Notes: generated by a model from the sequence alone, not told the origin. A stretch of 64,000 nucleotides of DNA from Desulfurococcales archaeon (GCA_027022365.1 JALVYU010000026.1:434001-498000), one strand, 5' to 3'. Numbered from the stretch's first letter, positions 7,346 to 16,936 are shown. Numbers and translations: made by a program.

Positions 7346-8644
7346 TTGACCAAGTACTTGATAAAAGCAAAAGTCGAAGTTAACGGCGCAGTGGAAAAAC
7401 ATGATATCATAGGGGCGATATTCGGTCAAACCGAAGGCTTGCTTGGCGAACAGTTCGATTTGAGAGCACTGCAGGACAAGGGGAGAATCGGGAGGATCCA
7501 GGTAAACACACGCACATATAATGGCAAGACCGTCGGCGAGATAATAATACCGAGCAATCTTGATCGGATAGAGACAGCACTAATAGCCGCAATGATAGAA
7601 AGTGTTGAGAGAGTAGGTCCCTACAATGCAAAAATACAAGTAGTCGACATTATCGATGTCAGGATGGAGAAGATTAAACGAATAGTTGAACGCGCTAAGG
7701 AAATATTGAGAATGTGGTCACGTACTAAATCGCCAGACCTCAAAGAGATACTGCTTGAAATACAACAGGCAATGAAGACACCCGAGCCCATAAAATATGG
7801 TCCAGAAGGACTACCAGCGGGACCGGATGTTGAACGAAGCGATACAATAATACTCGTAGAAGGACGTGCCGATGTAATTAACCTACTCAGATACGGTATA
7901 ACCAATACAATCGCTCTGGGCGGTGCAAGAAAAGTTCCAGAAACAATATCTAGTCTTGCTAAGAAGAAAAAGGTGATAGCCTTCCTGGACGGAGATCATG
8001 GCGGCGACTTAATACTAAAAGAAATACTGCGAAGCATAAAGGTAGATAAAATAGCAAGAGCTCCTCCTGGAAAGGAGGTTGAAGAGCTGACCGGGAGAGA
8101 AATCAAAGAAGCACTATCAAAGGCTATTCCTACCAAGAAGTACCTCGAGGATCTTATGGCAGCTGGAAGTAAAGAAGCACAATATCTCCTACAAGTACAA
8201 GAACGCCTAAGCAGACAAGCAGCCCCCCAGCCTCTTAAGAAACATGCTCCGAAGCCCCAGTTAGTTGAAGAGACAGTCAAGGAAAAAGAGGAAAAACCCA
8301 TTGAAAAAGAAAAGACCGAAACAAGACAGGTTGTCGAAGAAGTTATCAGTATACCAAAGAACATTAGATCAGACATTAAGTCGCTTCTAGGGACACTCGA
8401 GGCAATACTTTATACTGAAGACTGGAAACCAATCAAAAGAATACCTGTTAGAGACCTAGTCAACGTTCTCGACGAGCTAGACGAAGGCGCTGTTTATGCT
8501 GTAATATTTGATGGTATCGTTACACAGAGACTTGTTGAAAAAGCAGGTGCTAAAAAAGTTAAACTATTGATAGGTGCTAAAATAGGAAAGATTAATGAAA
8601 AACCTCAAGATGTAATAATTCTTACATTTAATGATCTATTATAA
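7346..8644 (+). CDS. dnaG: Archaeal DnaG (TOPRIM primase-like protein)
   Basis: Archaeal DnaG homologue, associated both with RNA primer synthesis and with the exosome, where it binds poly(A) and tethers to Csl4. Signatures are KHDIIGAIFGQTEGLLG near the N-terminus, the TOPRIM motifs ILVEGRADVINLLRYG and FLDGDHGGDL near residues 170-225, and a charged variable C-terminal region. I place the start at TTG 7346, 4 nt after GGTGAT, giving the typical MTKYLIKAKVEV opening; an in-frame GTG at 7337 overlaps the SD. It converges with the PolB3 gene, the stops being 7 nt apart. Confidence 0.95.
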   Translation: MTKYLIKAKVEVNGAVEKHDIIGAIFGQTEGLLGEQFDLRALQDKGRIGRIQVNTRTYNGKTVGEIIIPSNLDRIETALIAAMIESVERVGPYNAKIQVVDIIDVRMEKIKRIVERAKEILRMWSRTKSPDLKEILLEIQQAMKTPEPIKYGPEGLPAGPDVERSDTIILVEGRADVINLLRYGITNTIALGGARKVPETISSLAKKKKVIAFLDGDHGGDLILKEILRSIKVDKIARAPPGKEVEELTGREIKEALSKAIPTKKYLEDLMAAGSKEAQYLLQVQERLSRQAAPQPLKKHAPKPQLVEETVKEKEEKPIEKEKTETRQVVEEVISIPKNIRSDIKSLLGTLEAILYTEDWKPIKRIPVRDLVNVLDELDEGAVYAVIFDGIVTQRLVEKAGAKKVKLLIGAKIGKINEKPQDVIILTFNDLL

Positions 8645-8651
8645 CACAATA

Positions 8652-11048
8652 CTATTTTTTACTGCCGAAAAAATCGAACAGGCTTTTTTGCCCGGCTGTC
8701 CGGGCAGCCATTTTTAGTTGCGTTTCAGAAACGCCGAAATAGCCTAGAATTCTCATTGCTGCAGGAATTATCTGGTGATCAATATAATACTCTGTATCAA
8801 CGACCTTGGGATCCTTGACTAGGATATATGGCTCTGCCCGACTCGAGATCTTACCACTACCCTTAGCTATGATATATCCTACTTTATCACCTGTTGAGAG
8901 CTTTAAACCTAGTCTCATCAGCTTTTTCGCGGCAACAACATGTGGTGCGTCAACGCTATATTCTTCAAGCCTCTTAGAAAGTGTTTTCCAGATTATGAGT
9001 TTGTTGAGAGGTACTTTACCCTGCTTAAGATCCGCTATTACTTTTCTCACATACTCTATTGCTTTCTCGGTACTTCTCTCCTTCAACAATATCTCTGTGA
9101 TCTTTTCCTGTACCTCCTTTGCGATCTCTGCCCAATCACCTCTAACGGCTTCAAAGCCAACAATGTCTATTCTTCCGTCGCTCAATAAGCCCGCATATCT
9201 TTTCTTTGCCTCAGTGAAGAATATGCGTTTATAGATCTTGTCGATCTTAATGTCTAGGCCGAGCTCATCCCTGATTCTCCTTATTAGTTCTTCGATTTTC
9301 TCCTTGTCATATGTAACAAATAGCGAATCGGTATCTCCATATATTACCTTAAGGCCAAGTGATTCAGCAATTTTAATGGCGTAACGTATGGTCTGGCGCC
9401 CCCACGCCGTCACGGCTTCTGCGCATTCCCTACAATACCATCTTGCGCCGACCCAGCCCATATAGCCATAAGTAGCATTAGCGAGAATCTTAACTGCTTT
9501 CTGTCTTTCATTCAATAATCTGTATTCATAGCTATCCGGGGGATACTTCTTCATTTCCTCCTTAATGGATTTCCTAAGCTCCAGAAGCGTTAACAGTACT
9601 TTCTTAAAGAACCCTTCAGGTTCCTTTCTGAAACAGTGACCTACTTCTGGTGCTACATAATGTTTTTCAGGATTGCATGCTTCGTCTCTAACTATGGTGT
9701 CCGGACCAACGTTATATTTTATCATAATACTGGGATACATGCTCGAGAAGTCGAGCACCGCGATGTTCTCATGTACTCCTTTTACCGGCTTAAGAACCAC
9801 CGCACCGCGATAAGACTCGTATGGTCTCTCGATCCTATTGGGTACTAGCTCATTATATCTATATGCCTCCCTCATTAGATACCATTCTAGCCTAAATCCG
9901 ACACTGGCTGCTCCGACCTGGTCCAGGGGTAATCCCGTTAAATTCGCTAGTTGCATGCCAAACGGAACGAATTTCTCCATTAAGCCAAAAGTCGCCTCGA
10001 CATCTTCTCTGTTGTATCTAAGGAGAAGAGGTCTGAGTTTCGGATCATCCCAGTACTTCGGCATATCTAAGTAATCTATTAGTATTCTCTCACTTTTCTT
10101 CATAACACCTAGATAGTCGGCAACATTTTCCAAAGACTTAATCTTTACCTCAGGTATTTCTTCAGCATAATCATACAGATCAACGTTTAAACGGCCGGGA
10201 ACGGATATATGTCCATATGTACTCGTCCTAGGAACTACACCTACTCGTCTTGACACATCTAGGCGTAAACCTATCTTCTTAGTTCTCTCGATCAGATATG
10301 GCCAATCGAAGCCATTACTATTATAACCAACGATTATGTCGGGATCATATGTTTTAATATAGTTAATAAAACCATTTATAGCCACACGATCATCTTTATC
10401 ATTGGCTAGAAACTGTTTGAAACCATTATCAGTATCCTTAACACCTATTATTATCACAGGATCTTTTTCGGGTTTAGGACTACCGCTTTTTGTATAAACC
10501 TCTATATCAAATGCCGCATACCTTAGATCTTTAGGCGGTGTTGTATCGTTTAGCGGCTCTATATTCCCGACTATTTCATATTCTTCGTCAACACGGTACC
10601 CCGGCTTCTTAGGGATCTTCCTTACTTCGGCTTTGTGCCACCCGCAAGGTCGGAGATCATGATCGATTATATATCTCATGCTGAACCTTATGTCTGCTTC
10701 AACAACATCCCTAATTCCCTTTATCTTCCTAATTTTTTCTCTATATCTTCTAACACTCTCCGGGATCATAGTGGTTATTTTGAGAGCCTGCACAGGCTTT
10801 CCGAAATATTTCTTTTCTGTGAAGGAGATATCTATTATCGGTGAACGTGGATCTGATAAGGATTTTATTTCTCGAATAATTCGTCCTACATCCGTGCCCT
10901 CCTCGAGGATAGCATAAAAGTACGGTCTGAACCTCTTATCTCGCAACAGAATTCTTTTTCCATCCCGAGTTACACCCCATATGATTATGTGGGGCTCCGC
11001 ACCGACAACCTCGTAGGTATTATCAAGGAAATAGAACTCTATAATCAT
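8652..11048 (-). CDS. polB3: Family-B DNA polymerase, PolB3 group
   Basis: DNA-directed DNA polymerase with 3'-5' proofreading. Exonuclease motifs appear as FDIEVYTK, IVGYNSNGFDWPYL and YNREDVEATFGL; polymerase motifs as LDFSSMYPSIMIKYN (A), KILANATYGYMGW (B) and IYGDTDSLFV (C). The extreme C-terminus carries QKSLFDFF, a textbook PCNA-interacting box. About 798 residues from ATG 11048; an in-frame ATG at 11060 would add four residues, and the GGTG between them suggests the later start. A second polymerase (PolB1) lies at 22051, so both crenarchaeal family-B enzymes are in this window. The catalytic residues look intact. Confidence 0.95.
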   Translation of the reverse strand: MIIEFYFLDNTYEVVGAEPHIIIWGVTRDGKRILLRDKRFRPYFYAILEEGTDVGRIIREIKSLSDPRSPIIDISFTEKKYFGKPVQALKITTMIPESVRRYREKIRKIKGIRDVVEADIRFSMRYIIDHDLRPCGWHKAEVRKIPKKPGYRVDEEYEIVGNIEPLNDTTPPKDLRYAAFDIEVYTKSGSPKPEKDPVIIIGVKDTDNGFKQFLANDKDDRVAINGFINYIKTYDPDIIVGYNSNGFDWPYLIERTKKIGLRLDVSRRVGVVPRTSTYGHISVPGRLNVDLYDYAEEIPEVKIKSLENVADYLGVMKKSERILIDYLDMPKYWDDPKLRPLLLRYNREDVEATFGLMEKFVPFGMQLANLTGLPLDQVGAASVGFRLEWYLMREAYRYNELVPNRIERPYESYRGAVVLKPVKGVHENIAVLDFSSMYPSIMIKYNVGPDTIVRDEACNPEKHYVAPEVGHCFRKEPEGFFKKVLLTLLELRKSIKEEMKKYPPDSYEYRLLNERQKAVKILANATYGYMGWVGARWYCRECAEAVTAWGRQTIRYAIKIAESLGLKVIYGDTDSLFVTYDKEKIEELIRRIRDELGLDIKIDKIYKRIFFTEAKKRYAGLLSDGRIDIVGFEAVRGDWAEIAKEVQEKITEILLKERSTEKAIEYVRKVIADLKQGKVPLNKLIIWKTLSKRLEEYSVDAPHVVAAKKLMRLGLKLSTGDKVGYIIAKGSGKISSRAEPYILVKDPKVVDTEYYIDHQIIPAAMRILGYFGVSETQLKMAARTAGQKSLFDFFGSKK

Positions 11049-11115
11049 GTAAACACCCATAATTCATCTATATTAATAGAGTTAGATAACTATTAATTCC
11101 TCTTGAGTGAGGGCT

Positions 11116-12171
11116 TTGAAGATATTAGAGAAGGATCTAAGGAAAGGTATAGTCAAGCTAATACCCGAGGATCAGGATGATATATGGCTACTCTATAATG
11201 TAATAACGCCGGGTGATCATGTTACAGCACAGACTACCAGAGACGTAAAAGTCGAGGGGGGCAACAGTCGACGTATACCAATGACTCTGACTATAAGGGT
11301 AAAGGCGCTAGAGTTCCAGCCTTTTACCGATAGACTAAGAATACGTGGAATAGTGGTTGAAGGCCCAGAAAGGTTCGGTGTTAAGGGGCATTACCATACA
11401 ATAAATGTTGAGCCAGGAAAACCTATAGTAATTTATAAGGAACGCTGGCCCGCACATATATTGAAAAGACTTGAGAAAGCCCTAGAGAGGAGGCCTAGGA
11501 TATTTCTAGTAGCCATTGACTATGATGATGTCGCCATAGCTCTCATGTCTGAGCAAGGCATTAAGACTTTATATGAGGAGGCATTGAGACTTCCCGGTAA
11601 GAACGAGCCAGTTGATTTCGACAAGATACTTGACAGGTTCTTAGATAGAATCGGTAAGATCATTGCAGAATATGTCTCTAGATACGGTGCTCGCTCCGTC
11701 ATAATAGGTAGCCCAAGCATGCTAAGACAGAGATTGTCATCAATTATCAAAGAAAAAATTGGAAACACAATAGTAATCAGCGATAATGTATCTATGGGTG
11801 GTATGCCTGGCATTAGGGAACTAATGCATAGAGATAGTGTTAAGAAAGCGTTGAAAGAAGCCAGTCTTATGAGGGCACAAGAGGCCTTGGCTGAATTTAG
11901 AAAGTTATTAATGACTAATGATAAAATGATCGCCTATGGGATCGATGATGTTGAACGTGCCGTCATGTTAAACGCCATCGACAAAATAGTTGTTTCGGAG
12001 GAGCTATTACGGACATACAATGAACATGAGCGGAGACGTATAGATAAAATCCTAGAAGAAGCATATAGGAGGAGGGCTGAAATAATCGTTGTTCCAAGGG
12101 AATCACCTATCTACTACGAGCTTGAAGGCCTTGGAGGTATTATTGCAATATTGAGATTTCCGATTAGCTAG
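11116..12171 (+). CDS. pelA: Pelota (aPelota/Dom34) mRNA surveillance protein
   Basis: Release-factor-like protein that, with aEF1-alpha, recognises stalled ribosomes and triggers subunit dissociation with ABCE1. The N-terminal Sm-like domain is recognisable from KILEKDLRKGIVKLIPEDQD and from DDIWLLYNVITPGDHV. The central domain has the VAIDYDDVAIALM strand, and the C-terminal eL30-like part has IVVPRESPIYYELEGLGGIIAILRF. The GGQ tripeptide of release factors is absent, as expected for this family. I prefer TTG 11116, which opens as MKILEKD like other family members, over GTG 11107. It is divergent from polB3 and its stop lies 2 nt from the convergent nucleotidyltransferase gene. Confidence 0.94.
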   Translation: MKILEKDLRKGIVKLIPEDQDDIWLLYNVITPGDHVTAQTTRDVKVEGGNSRRIPMTLTIRVKALEFQPFTDRLRIRGIVVEGPERFGVKGHYHTINVEPGKPIVIYKERWPAHILKRLEKALERRPRIFLVAIDYDDVAIALMSEQGIKTLYEEALRLPGKNEPVDFDKILDRFLDRIGKIIAEYVSRYGARSVIIGSPSMLRQRLSSIIKEKIGNTIVISDNVSMGGMPGIRELMHRDSVKKALKEASLMRAQEALAEFRKLLMTNDKMIAYGIDDVERAVMLNAIDKIVVSEELLRTYNEHERRRIDKILEEAYRRRAEIIVVPRESPIYYELEGLGGIIAILRFPIS

Positions 12172-12173
12172 TT

Positions 12174-12899
12174 TTAGAACAAACCGCTCCCATAGAGTTT
12201 TCTACGAACATGTGGATACTGTTTGGCTATCTTGTTAAGCGCCTCTTCGAAGCTCTCGTCTTTACCCAGATAATATTTTATGAAGACACCGGTTCTACCT
12301 ATCTTGTCTCTCCTACTAAGCACGTAAACACGTTCTAGCACAGTCTCGACACTTATACCTATTTTTTTGGCAACAACATTCTCATTACCTATGACAGGTG
12401 ATTCTCGATGCCCCCTATTAGTAGGCTCAATAAACACCAGTCTTTTATCTACGCCAGGGACTCTCTTGTTCTCGATAAGACCCTTAAGATCTAGGAGTCC
12501 GCCGAAAATATAGAACTCGTACTCTCTAGGGCTTAGTTTAGCTAATGGAAAGCTGATCATGATCCTGTCGTTGGGGTCTAGCGCAATATAAGCTTTAGGC
12601 GTGCTAGATGGGGTTGCTACCACTATGTATCTGTTCACAGGTTGTAGCCCCATAGATTCTATTGCTAATTCTACCTTGTAGCTAGGTAGAGTATATGGTA
12701 TGAATATATCAATGTCACTTTTGCTATGCACATCGCCCCTTGCAAGACTACCATGAACTATGGCGTTAATTCCATACCGGGCGAGGCCCCTAAGAATATC
12801 GATTGCTTCCCTTCTCAGCGTAGCTAGTATCTCCCACCGCTTGTCGTCGTAGATTACTTCGATATATTCTGGTGTTTTCTTTATTTTTGTTCGAGGCAA
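12174..12899 (-). CDS. Nucleotidyltransferase-domain protein (Pol beta superfamily)
   Basis: A 241-residue protein whose N-terminal half carries the nucleotidyltransferase signature HGSLARGDVHSKSDIDIFI (Gly-Ser plus Asp-x-Asp metal ligands). The C-terminal half contains a helical region with FEEALNKIAKQYPHVRRKLYG. Similar stand-alone archaeal proteins are annotated as DNA polymerase beta domain proteins of unknown substrate. It is larger than the small MNT toxin-antitoxin proteins, and no HEPN partner is adjacent, so I do not call it a toxin module. It converges with pelA. Confidence 0.82.
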   Translation of the reverse strand: MPRTKIKKTPEYIEVIYDDKRWEILATLRREAIDILRGLARYGINAIVHGSLARGDVHSKSDIDIFIPYTLPSYKVELAIESMGLQPVNRYIVVATPSSTPKAYIALDPNDRIMISFPLAKLSPREYEFYIFGGLLDLKGLIENKRVPGVDKRLVFIEPTNRGHRESPVIGNENVVAKKIGISVETVLERVYVLSRRDKIGRTGVFIKYYLGKDESFEEALNKIAKQYPHVRRKLYGSGLF

Positions 12900-12972
12900 T
12901 TCTTTTTCCCATCTATTAATTAATGTGCTTCCTGCTTAGTAGATTTGATAGGTAGGTATTTGGGTGCGTGGT

Positions 12973-14046
12973 ATGTATATTGGTAGTATCTATGACTTCG
13001 TGTTGTCTCTCATTAGTTTTTGGGCTTTATTGAATATTATCTATATTTCTAGGAAGGAATGGTTTGTTTCGAGAGGAATAAAACTATACTATGGGGTTGT
13101 GCTTATTTATAAGAAGCCATATGATGTTAAGCCATCACCCCTTATCAGTAAGGTATCATACGTGTCCATACCACTAGCATTGATCGGTATATACATGTTT
13201 TACTCAGCAATGATAATGTCACTAATCTCCAAACTGGGCGTGCTAAAGACAGGGGTTACGGTACAGCTATTGATACCGGGAATAAACATTACAGGGATTT
13301 TTCTCCTATACTTCGCAATCGCGGTTGTTATAGCGGCGGCAGCCCACGAGTTCGCCCACGCCTATGTCGCCAGAAGTCATAACATTCCCGTTAAGGGACT
13401 AGGATTTGCCATAATATTATTTGTACCGATAGCATTTACCGAGATAGACGAAGAAAGTTTTCCTAGGGCTTCGAAAAAAGCACGGATACTCACCTTGTCG
13501 GCGGGACCTGCAAGCAATATAGCATTGGCACTGTTCTTCATGGTTTTACTTATCCCTCTGGTCTCATCTTATGGTTACATTATAACTAATGTTGTAGAGA
13601 ACAGCCTCGCCGAACATATAGGATTGAAGCCTGGATACATTATCCTAAAAGTCAATGGGACCCAGGCAACACTCCAGGCTTTACACTCATATTTGGGTCT
13701 TAATAAAACAGTACGTCTTATATTGACAGTATATATTCCACAAAACAATAGTCTAGTTAACATATCATTCCTAAAACCAGCATCTACGCATCTACTTGGT
13801 GTGTATCTTCAAGCTTCTCCAGGCCTATGGCTTATCAAATCAGTGGGCATTAATATGGCTGAGTTCATAGTTGGGCTAGCACAATGGATATATTTGGTTA
13901 ACATGAGCTTGGGAATAATCAATATCGCGCCATTATTCATTACCGATGGAGGTAGAATAGTGTACGAGATAATAGGCAGCAAAACAGTTTCACACATTAT
14001 TAACATTCTAACGCTTCTAATACTAGTACTGGCGCTGGCTCCCTGA
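12973..14046 (+). CDS. M50-type intramembrane metalloprotease with PDZ-like domain
   Basis: Site-2-protease-like zinc protease, predicted to cleave substrates within the membrane. The zinc motif HEFAH lies in a predicted membrane segment (AAAAHEFAHAYVA) near residue 125, and the distal ligand motif is ITDGGRIVYEIIG near the C-terminus. Between them, ITNVVENSLAEHIGLKPGYIILKVNG resembles a PDZ ligand-binding groove. At least five hydrophobic segments are visible. ATG 12973 lies 6 nt after GGGTG; GTG 12964 is an alternative. It shares an upstream region with the divergent nucleotidyltransferase gene. The substrate is unknown. Confidence 0.88.
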   Translation: MYIGSIYDFVLSLISFWALLNIIYISRKEWFVSRGIKLYYGVVLIYKKPYDVKPSPLISKVSYVSIPLALIGIYMFYSAMIMSLISKLGVLKTGVTVQLLIPGINITGIFLLYFAIAVVIAAAAHEFAHAYVARSHNIPVKGLGFAIILFVPIAFTEIDEESFPRASKKARILTLSAGPASNIALALFFMVLLIPLVSSYGYIITNVVENSLAEHIGLKPGYIILKVNGTQATLQALHSYLGLNKTVRLILTVYIPQNNSLVNISFLKPASTHLLGVYLQASPGLWLIKSVGINMAEFIVGLAQWIYLVNMSLGIINIAPLFITDGGRIVYEIIGSKTVSHIINILTLLILVLALAP

Positions 14047-14050
14047 AATT

Positions 14051-14060
14051 CTTTATAAAA
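14051..14060 (+). promoter_or_regulatory. TATA box of the SRP RNA gene
   Basis: CTTTATAAAA is centred about 28 nt before the predicted SRP RNA 5' end (14084), right after the stop of the M50 gene. Sequence and spacing are both canonical for an archaeal promoter. Confidence 0.75.
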
Positions 14061-14083
14061 TCCCATAACCTATATCTCTAAAT

Positions 14084-14379
14084 GCCCGCGGGCCGTAGGT
14101 AGGGCTTCCACATAGGAAGCCAGAAAACCCTGTGCCCGTACACCGCGCCCGTTAACCCCCCGCCCAGCAATGAACCCCGCCCCGTGGGGCTGGCGGTGGC
14201 GGAGCCCTCTCTGGAGGGAGGGGGTCAACCGCCTTAGCCGGGGGAACCTGGCCAGGCCCGGAAGGGAGCAACCTAACCCTGGCCGTCAGCGTTCACGGGT
14301 CACCGGGGTTGAGCGTGGGCGTGGAAGGGCTCTGACGGGAGGGCGGTGTACGGGCACAGTGGGGCTACGGCCCGCGGGC
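14084..14379 (+). ncRNA. ffs: Signal recognition particle (7S) RNA
   Basis: A roughly 296-nt GC-rich RNA whose ends pair perfectly: GCCCGCGGGCCGUAG at 14084-14098 with CUACGGCCCGCGGGC at 14365-14379. This closing helix (helix 1) is characteristic of archaeal 7S RNA. The helix 8 signature that binds SRP54 is clear: CCAGGCCCGGAAGGGAGCA followed by ACC and CCUGG at 14252-14283. Flanking helices 5 and 6 are GC-rich. With SRP19 and SRP54, it targets membrane and secreted proteins co-translationally. A TATA box lies 28 nt upstream. Open frames across it (for example 14170-14403) are artefacts of high GC. Confidence 0.96.
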
Positions 14380-14405
14380 AATTATGCACCTATCGGTGTA
14401 TGATC

Positions 14406-15542
14406 ATGCATGACGATCCTGTAGAAGTGCTCAAAACATTAATCAGTATTAAAAGTTATTCTGGAGAAGAAAGAGAGATAGCGTATGTGATCAGGGATTT
14501 TCTCGAGGAGAATGGTGTAGATAAGGCATTCATAGATAGCTATGGTAACGTAATAGGGGTTCTTAGAGGAGAGGGTAACGGGAAGATCGTTTTTGAAGGG
14601 CATATGGATGTTGTCCCACCTGGTGATCTGGAGCAATGGAGATATCCACCCTTTGAACCTAAGATCGTTGATGGTAAAATCTACGGACGTGGAGCATCCG
14701 ATATGAAAGGAGCAATCGCAGCTATGATCAGCAGTATTACACTGATCACTAAACCCTCGGCTGACATATACTACGTCTTTGTGCCTTATGAAGAGATCGC
14801 CGAGGGAGTTTGTTTCTCCAGAGCAATTGAGGAAACACTAAGGATAACTCCTGACCTGGTAGTATTAGGTGAAGCGACAGGACTAAACGTCTACAGGGGA
14901 CACCGAGGTAGAGCTGTTATCAAAATAACTGTTAGGGGTATATCCGCACATGCATCTATGCCTGAATTAGCACTTAATCCGATAAACTCTTTGGCTGATA
15001 TAATCACGAGGCTTAACTCAATAGAATTACCTGTCCATAATGTACTGGGGAGGTCTACCTTATCGCCTACGATTATTAAATGCGAGCCTCAATCTCCTCC
15101 CATGATACCGGATCGTTGTGAAATGATAATCGATTACCGTATGATACCGTCTGAAAACAAAGAAGAGATAATCTCCAGGATCAAGAACGCTATTCAGCGG
15201 GTTGAGGGCTTAATAGGTGTACAGTACCTAATAGACCGAGCGAGAATGTGGACAGGAAAAACAATTACTATAGAGCACTACTTCCCGGCCTGGATATACC
15301 AAGGCGAACTAAGCCTGCACATTCTCAGTCTTATCAAAAAATACAATAGCAAAGCAATACTTGGATACTGGAGATTCAGCACAGACGGTGTGTACTCAGC
15401 AGGAACAAGGAATATACCAACTATAGGAATCGGTCCTGGAAACGAGGAACTGGCCCATAGACCAAACGAATACGTATCGATCAAAGAATTAGAGGCTTCA
15501 CGCAAAATCTATGCAGAGCTAGCACTTCAACTATTTCATTAA
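14406..15542 (+). CDS. M20 family metallopeptidase (ArgE/DapE-like deacylase)
   Basis: Zinc-dependent amidohydrolase or peptidase of the ArgE/DapE/LysK/YgeY group, about 378 residues. Metal and catalytic motifs are VFEGHMDVVPPG, YGRGASDMKGA, PYEEIAEG, an Asp/Glu region around VLGEATG and the terminal ELAHRPNEYV. The dimerisation domain covers about residues 175-290. The substrate cannot be fixed from sequence; length and the GPGNEELAH ending resemble YgeY-like enzymes more than LysK. ATG 14406 is chosen because GGTGTA (14395-14400) lies 5 nt before it; longer frames run into the SRP RNA. It begins only 26 nt after the SRP RNA end. Confidence 0.85.
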   Translation: MHDDPVEVLKTLISIKSYSGEEREIAYVIRDFLEENGVDKAFIDSYGNVIGVLRGEGNGKIVFEGHMDVVPPGDLEQWRYPPFEPKIVDGKIYGRGASDMKGAIAAMISSITLITKPSADIYYVFVPYEEIAEGVCFSRAIEETLRITPDLVVLGEATGLNVYRGHRGRAVIKITVRGISAHASMPELALNPINSLADIITRLNSIELPVHNVLGRSTLSPTIIKCEPQSPPMIPDRCEMIIDYRMIPSENKEEIISRIKNAIQRVEGLIGVQYLIDRARMWTGKTITIEHYFPAWIYQGELSLHILSLIKKYNSKAILGYWRFSTDGVYSAGTRNIPTIGIGPGNEELAHRPNEYVSIKELEASRKIYAELALQLFH

Positions 15543-15565
15543 GAGACTAGGAGAATTAGGGGAAG

Positions 15566-15672
15566 CGCCGGGGGCGGGATTTGAACCCGCGCGGGGAACC
15601 CCCCACCGGCTCTCCACACACCGTGCCGAGGGCTTAGCAGGCCGGCGCCCTACCAGGCTAGGCGACCCCGGC
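15566..15672 (-). tRNA. tRNA-Ser(GCT) with a 23-nt intron
   Basis: Minus-strand cloverleaf: acceptor GCCGGGG/CCCCGGC (15672-15666, 15573-15567), D stem GCCT/GGGC, anticodon stem CCGGC/GCCGG and T stem GCGGG/CCCGC with loop TTCAAAT. A 15-nt variable arm (15605-15591) identifies a class II tRNA, and discriminator G fits serine. The intron at 15612-15634 lies after position 37; the spliced loop is CTGCTAA, anticodon GCT. A CUGC/GUGG central helix with TAA and AGA bulges gives the bulge-helix-bulge. CCA is not encoded. A minus-strand TATA-like TTATAAGC at 15704-15711 lies inside the 3' end of the neighbouring glycosyltransferase gene. Confidence 0.93.
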
Positions 15673-15679
15673 TCCTCAA

Positions 15680-16936
15680 TCATACCTTTTCCGCACTAAT
15701 TGGCTTATAACTTTTCTTCGAGTATAGGCATAAGATTTCCGAAGCAATTGCTAAGAATACCGTTATCTGTATTATGTTTCTAATCTGTACTATCCACTGC
15801 ACAGGCGAATTAAGGCTCCAGGGGTTAAATACTAGTCCTAGATCTAGGAAAGACAAGACCTTTCTCAAATACAGGCCGTGAAACCATAAAAGAATAATGG
15901 ACGCATTAAGAACATCAGATAATAAGATGAAGATTTTCACCCTAAGCTCTCTCGCCAGGAGTAAAAGACTTGAAGCAACAATTAAGCCATATTGTGGTAG
16001 ATAAGAAATGCTAAATAAGATAGAAGACGTGATAACCAGCAATACTTTAGCGCCTAGCTCTCTTAATCTTCTACAACACGAAGATTTCACGTTTAATCCA
16101 AGTATAAGGAAAACAAAAAACATTGTTACGATGTAAGAGAGAGGCATAATATAATCCGGGCCTATTTTCGAAGTAAGGATTAGGAATGAACAGTTAAGGC
16201 ATGATGCAGGAAAATACCTTTCTAGAAATAATGTTAGGGATTTATCGTTAAGAAATAGCGACGTATACGACAATAAAGGAATAAAAACGCCGCCGATAAA
16301 ACGTCTCATCTGATCCCTTCTTTCATAATAAATGCTGTAAATGAGTAATGGCGCCAATACAGCCGAGTATGGATTCGTAGCGATCATAAGGCCTAGCACT
16401 AATCCTGATAGAAAATAGTATTTCTTGCGAAGAAAATATATGAGAAGCATTAAGAGCACTAGCCAGAGCATTGCCCAGCCATATATAACATATATCAGTA
16501 GCGATGGCATAACAAATAGGAATATCTTTGACTTAGTATCAACGGTTTTATCGATGAAGTAGAAATAGATCAGTAAAAAGATAAAACTGAACAATGAATA
16601 CATTATATAGAATATATTATATATGAGCTCAGGAGATAAATGAATATGAGCCATCAAGAAGCAAAAATATGTAAGTCTAGTAAGAACAAGCCATAGAAAT
16701 CCTATAAGGGGAGGATATGCAAACGGGTAATCAAAGTATGGGTTTGACATCAAGTATTTCTCAGCGCTTCCGAAGCTAGATATAGATGATTTGAGATAAG
16801 CAAGAAAATCGGTATAAATAGGATGAAAGAGCTCGCTACGAAATAAGATTTTCTGCAATACTGAAGGCATATGAACAACAAAACCAATAATCCAGATTAT
16901 CAACGATATAACTAATACCTTATATAAGGTTTTCAA
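15680..16936 (-). CDS. Polytopic GT-C type glycosyltransferase, DUF2029/GT87-like
   Basis: A 418-residue protein that is almost entirely hydrophobic segments, about ten membrane passes. The first extracytoplasmic loop has an acidic YTDFLAYL motif, followed by the FAYPPLIGFLW motif; Asp in this loop plus a YPP motif is typical of polyprenol-phosphate-dependent mannosyltransferases of the GT87/DUF2029 type. It probably adds a sugar to lipid-linked or surface glycans from a dolichyl-phosphate donor. It is divergent from a PMT-like enzyme at 17033, so both may serve cell-surface glycosylation. Family assignment is tentative because overall similarity in this superfamily is low. Confidence 0.65.
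   Translation of the reverse strand: MKTLYKVLVISLIIWIIGFVVHMPSVLQKILFRSELFHPIYTDFLAYLKSSISSFGSAEKYLMSNPYFDYPFAYPPLIGFLWLVLTRLTYFCFLMAHIHLSPELIYNIFYIMYSLFSFIFLLIYFYFIDKTVDTKSKIFLFVMPSLLIYVIYGWAMLWLVLLMLLIYFLRKKYYFLSGLVLGLMIATNPYSAVLAPLLIYSIYYERRDQMRRFIGGVFIPLLSYTSLFLNDKSLTLFLERYFPASCLNCSFLILTSKIGPDYIMPLSYIVTMFFVFLILGLNVKSSCCRRLRELGAKVLLVITSSILFSISYLPQYGLIVASSLLLLARELRVKIFILLSDVLNASIILLWFHGLYLRKVLSFLDLGLVFNPWSLNSPVQWIVQIRNIIQITVFLAIASEILCLYSKKSYKPISAEKV

Noticed and set aside
8806..9234. 142-codon open frame opposite PolB3, and similar long plus-strand frames opposite other minus-strand genes
   Set aside because: Their translations are Ser-rich, low-complexity mirror images of conserved genes with no SD or family features.
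12174..12899. MNT/HEPN toxin-antitoxin module
   Set aside because: The nucleotidyltransferase is much larger than MNT antitoxins, and no HEPN gene is adjacent.
14170..14403. Open frame of 77 codons in the SRP RNA
   Set aside because: It lies wholly within or just past the SRP RNA, whose helices 1 and 8 explain the sequence.
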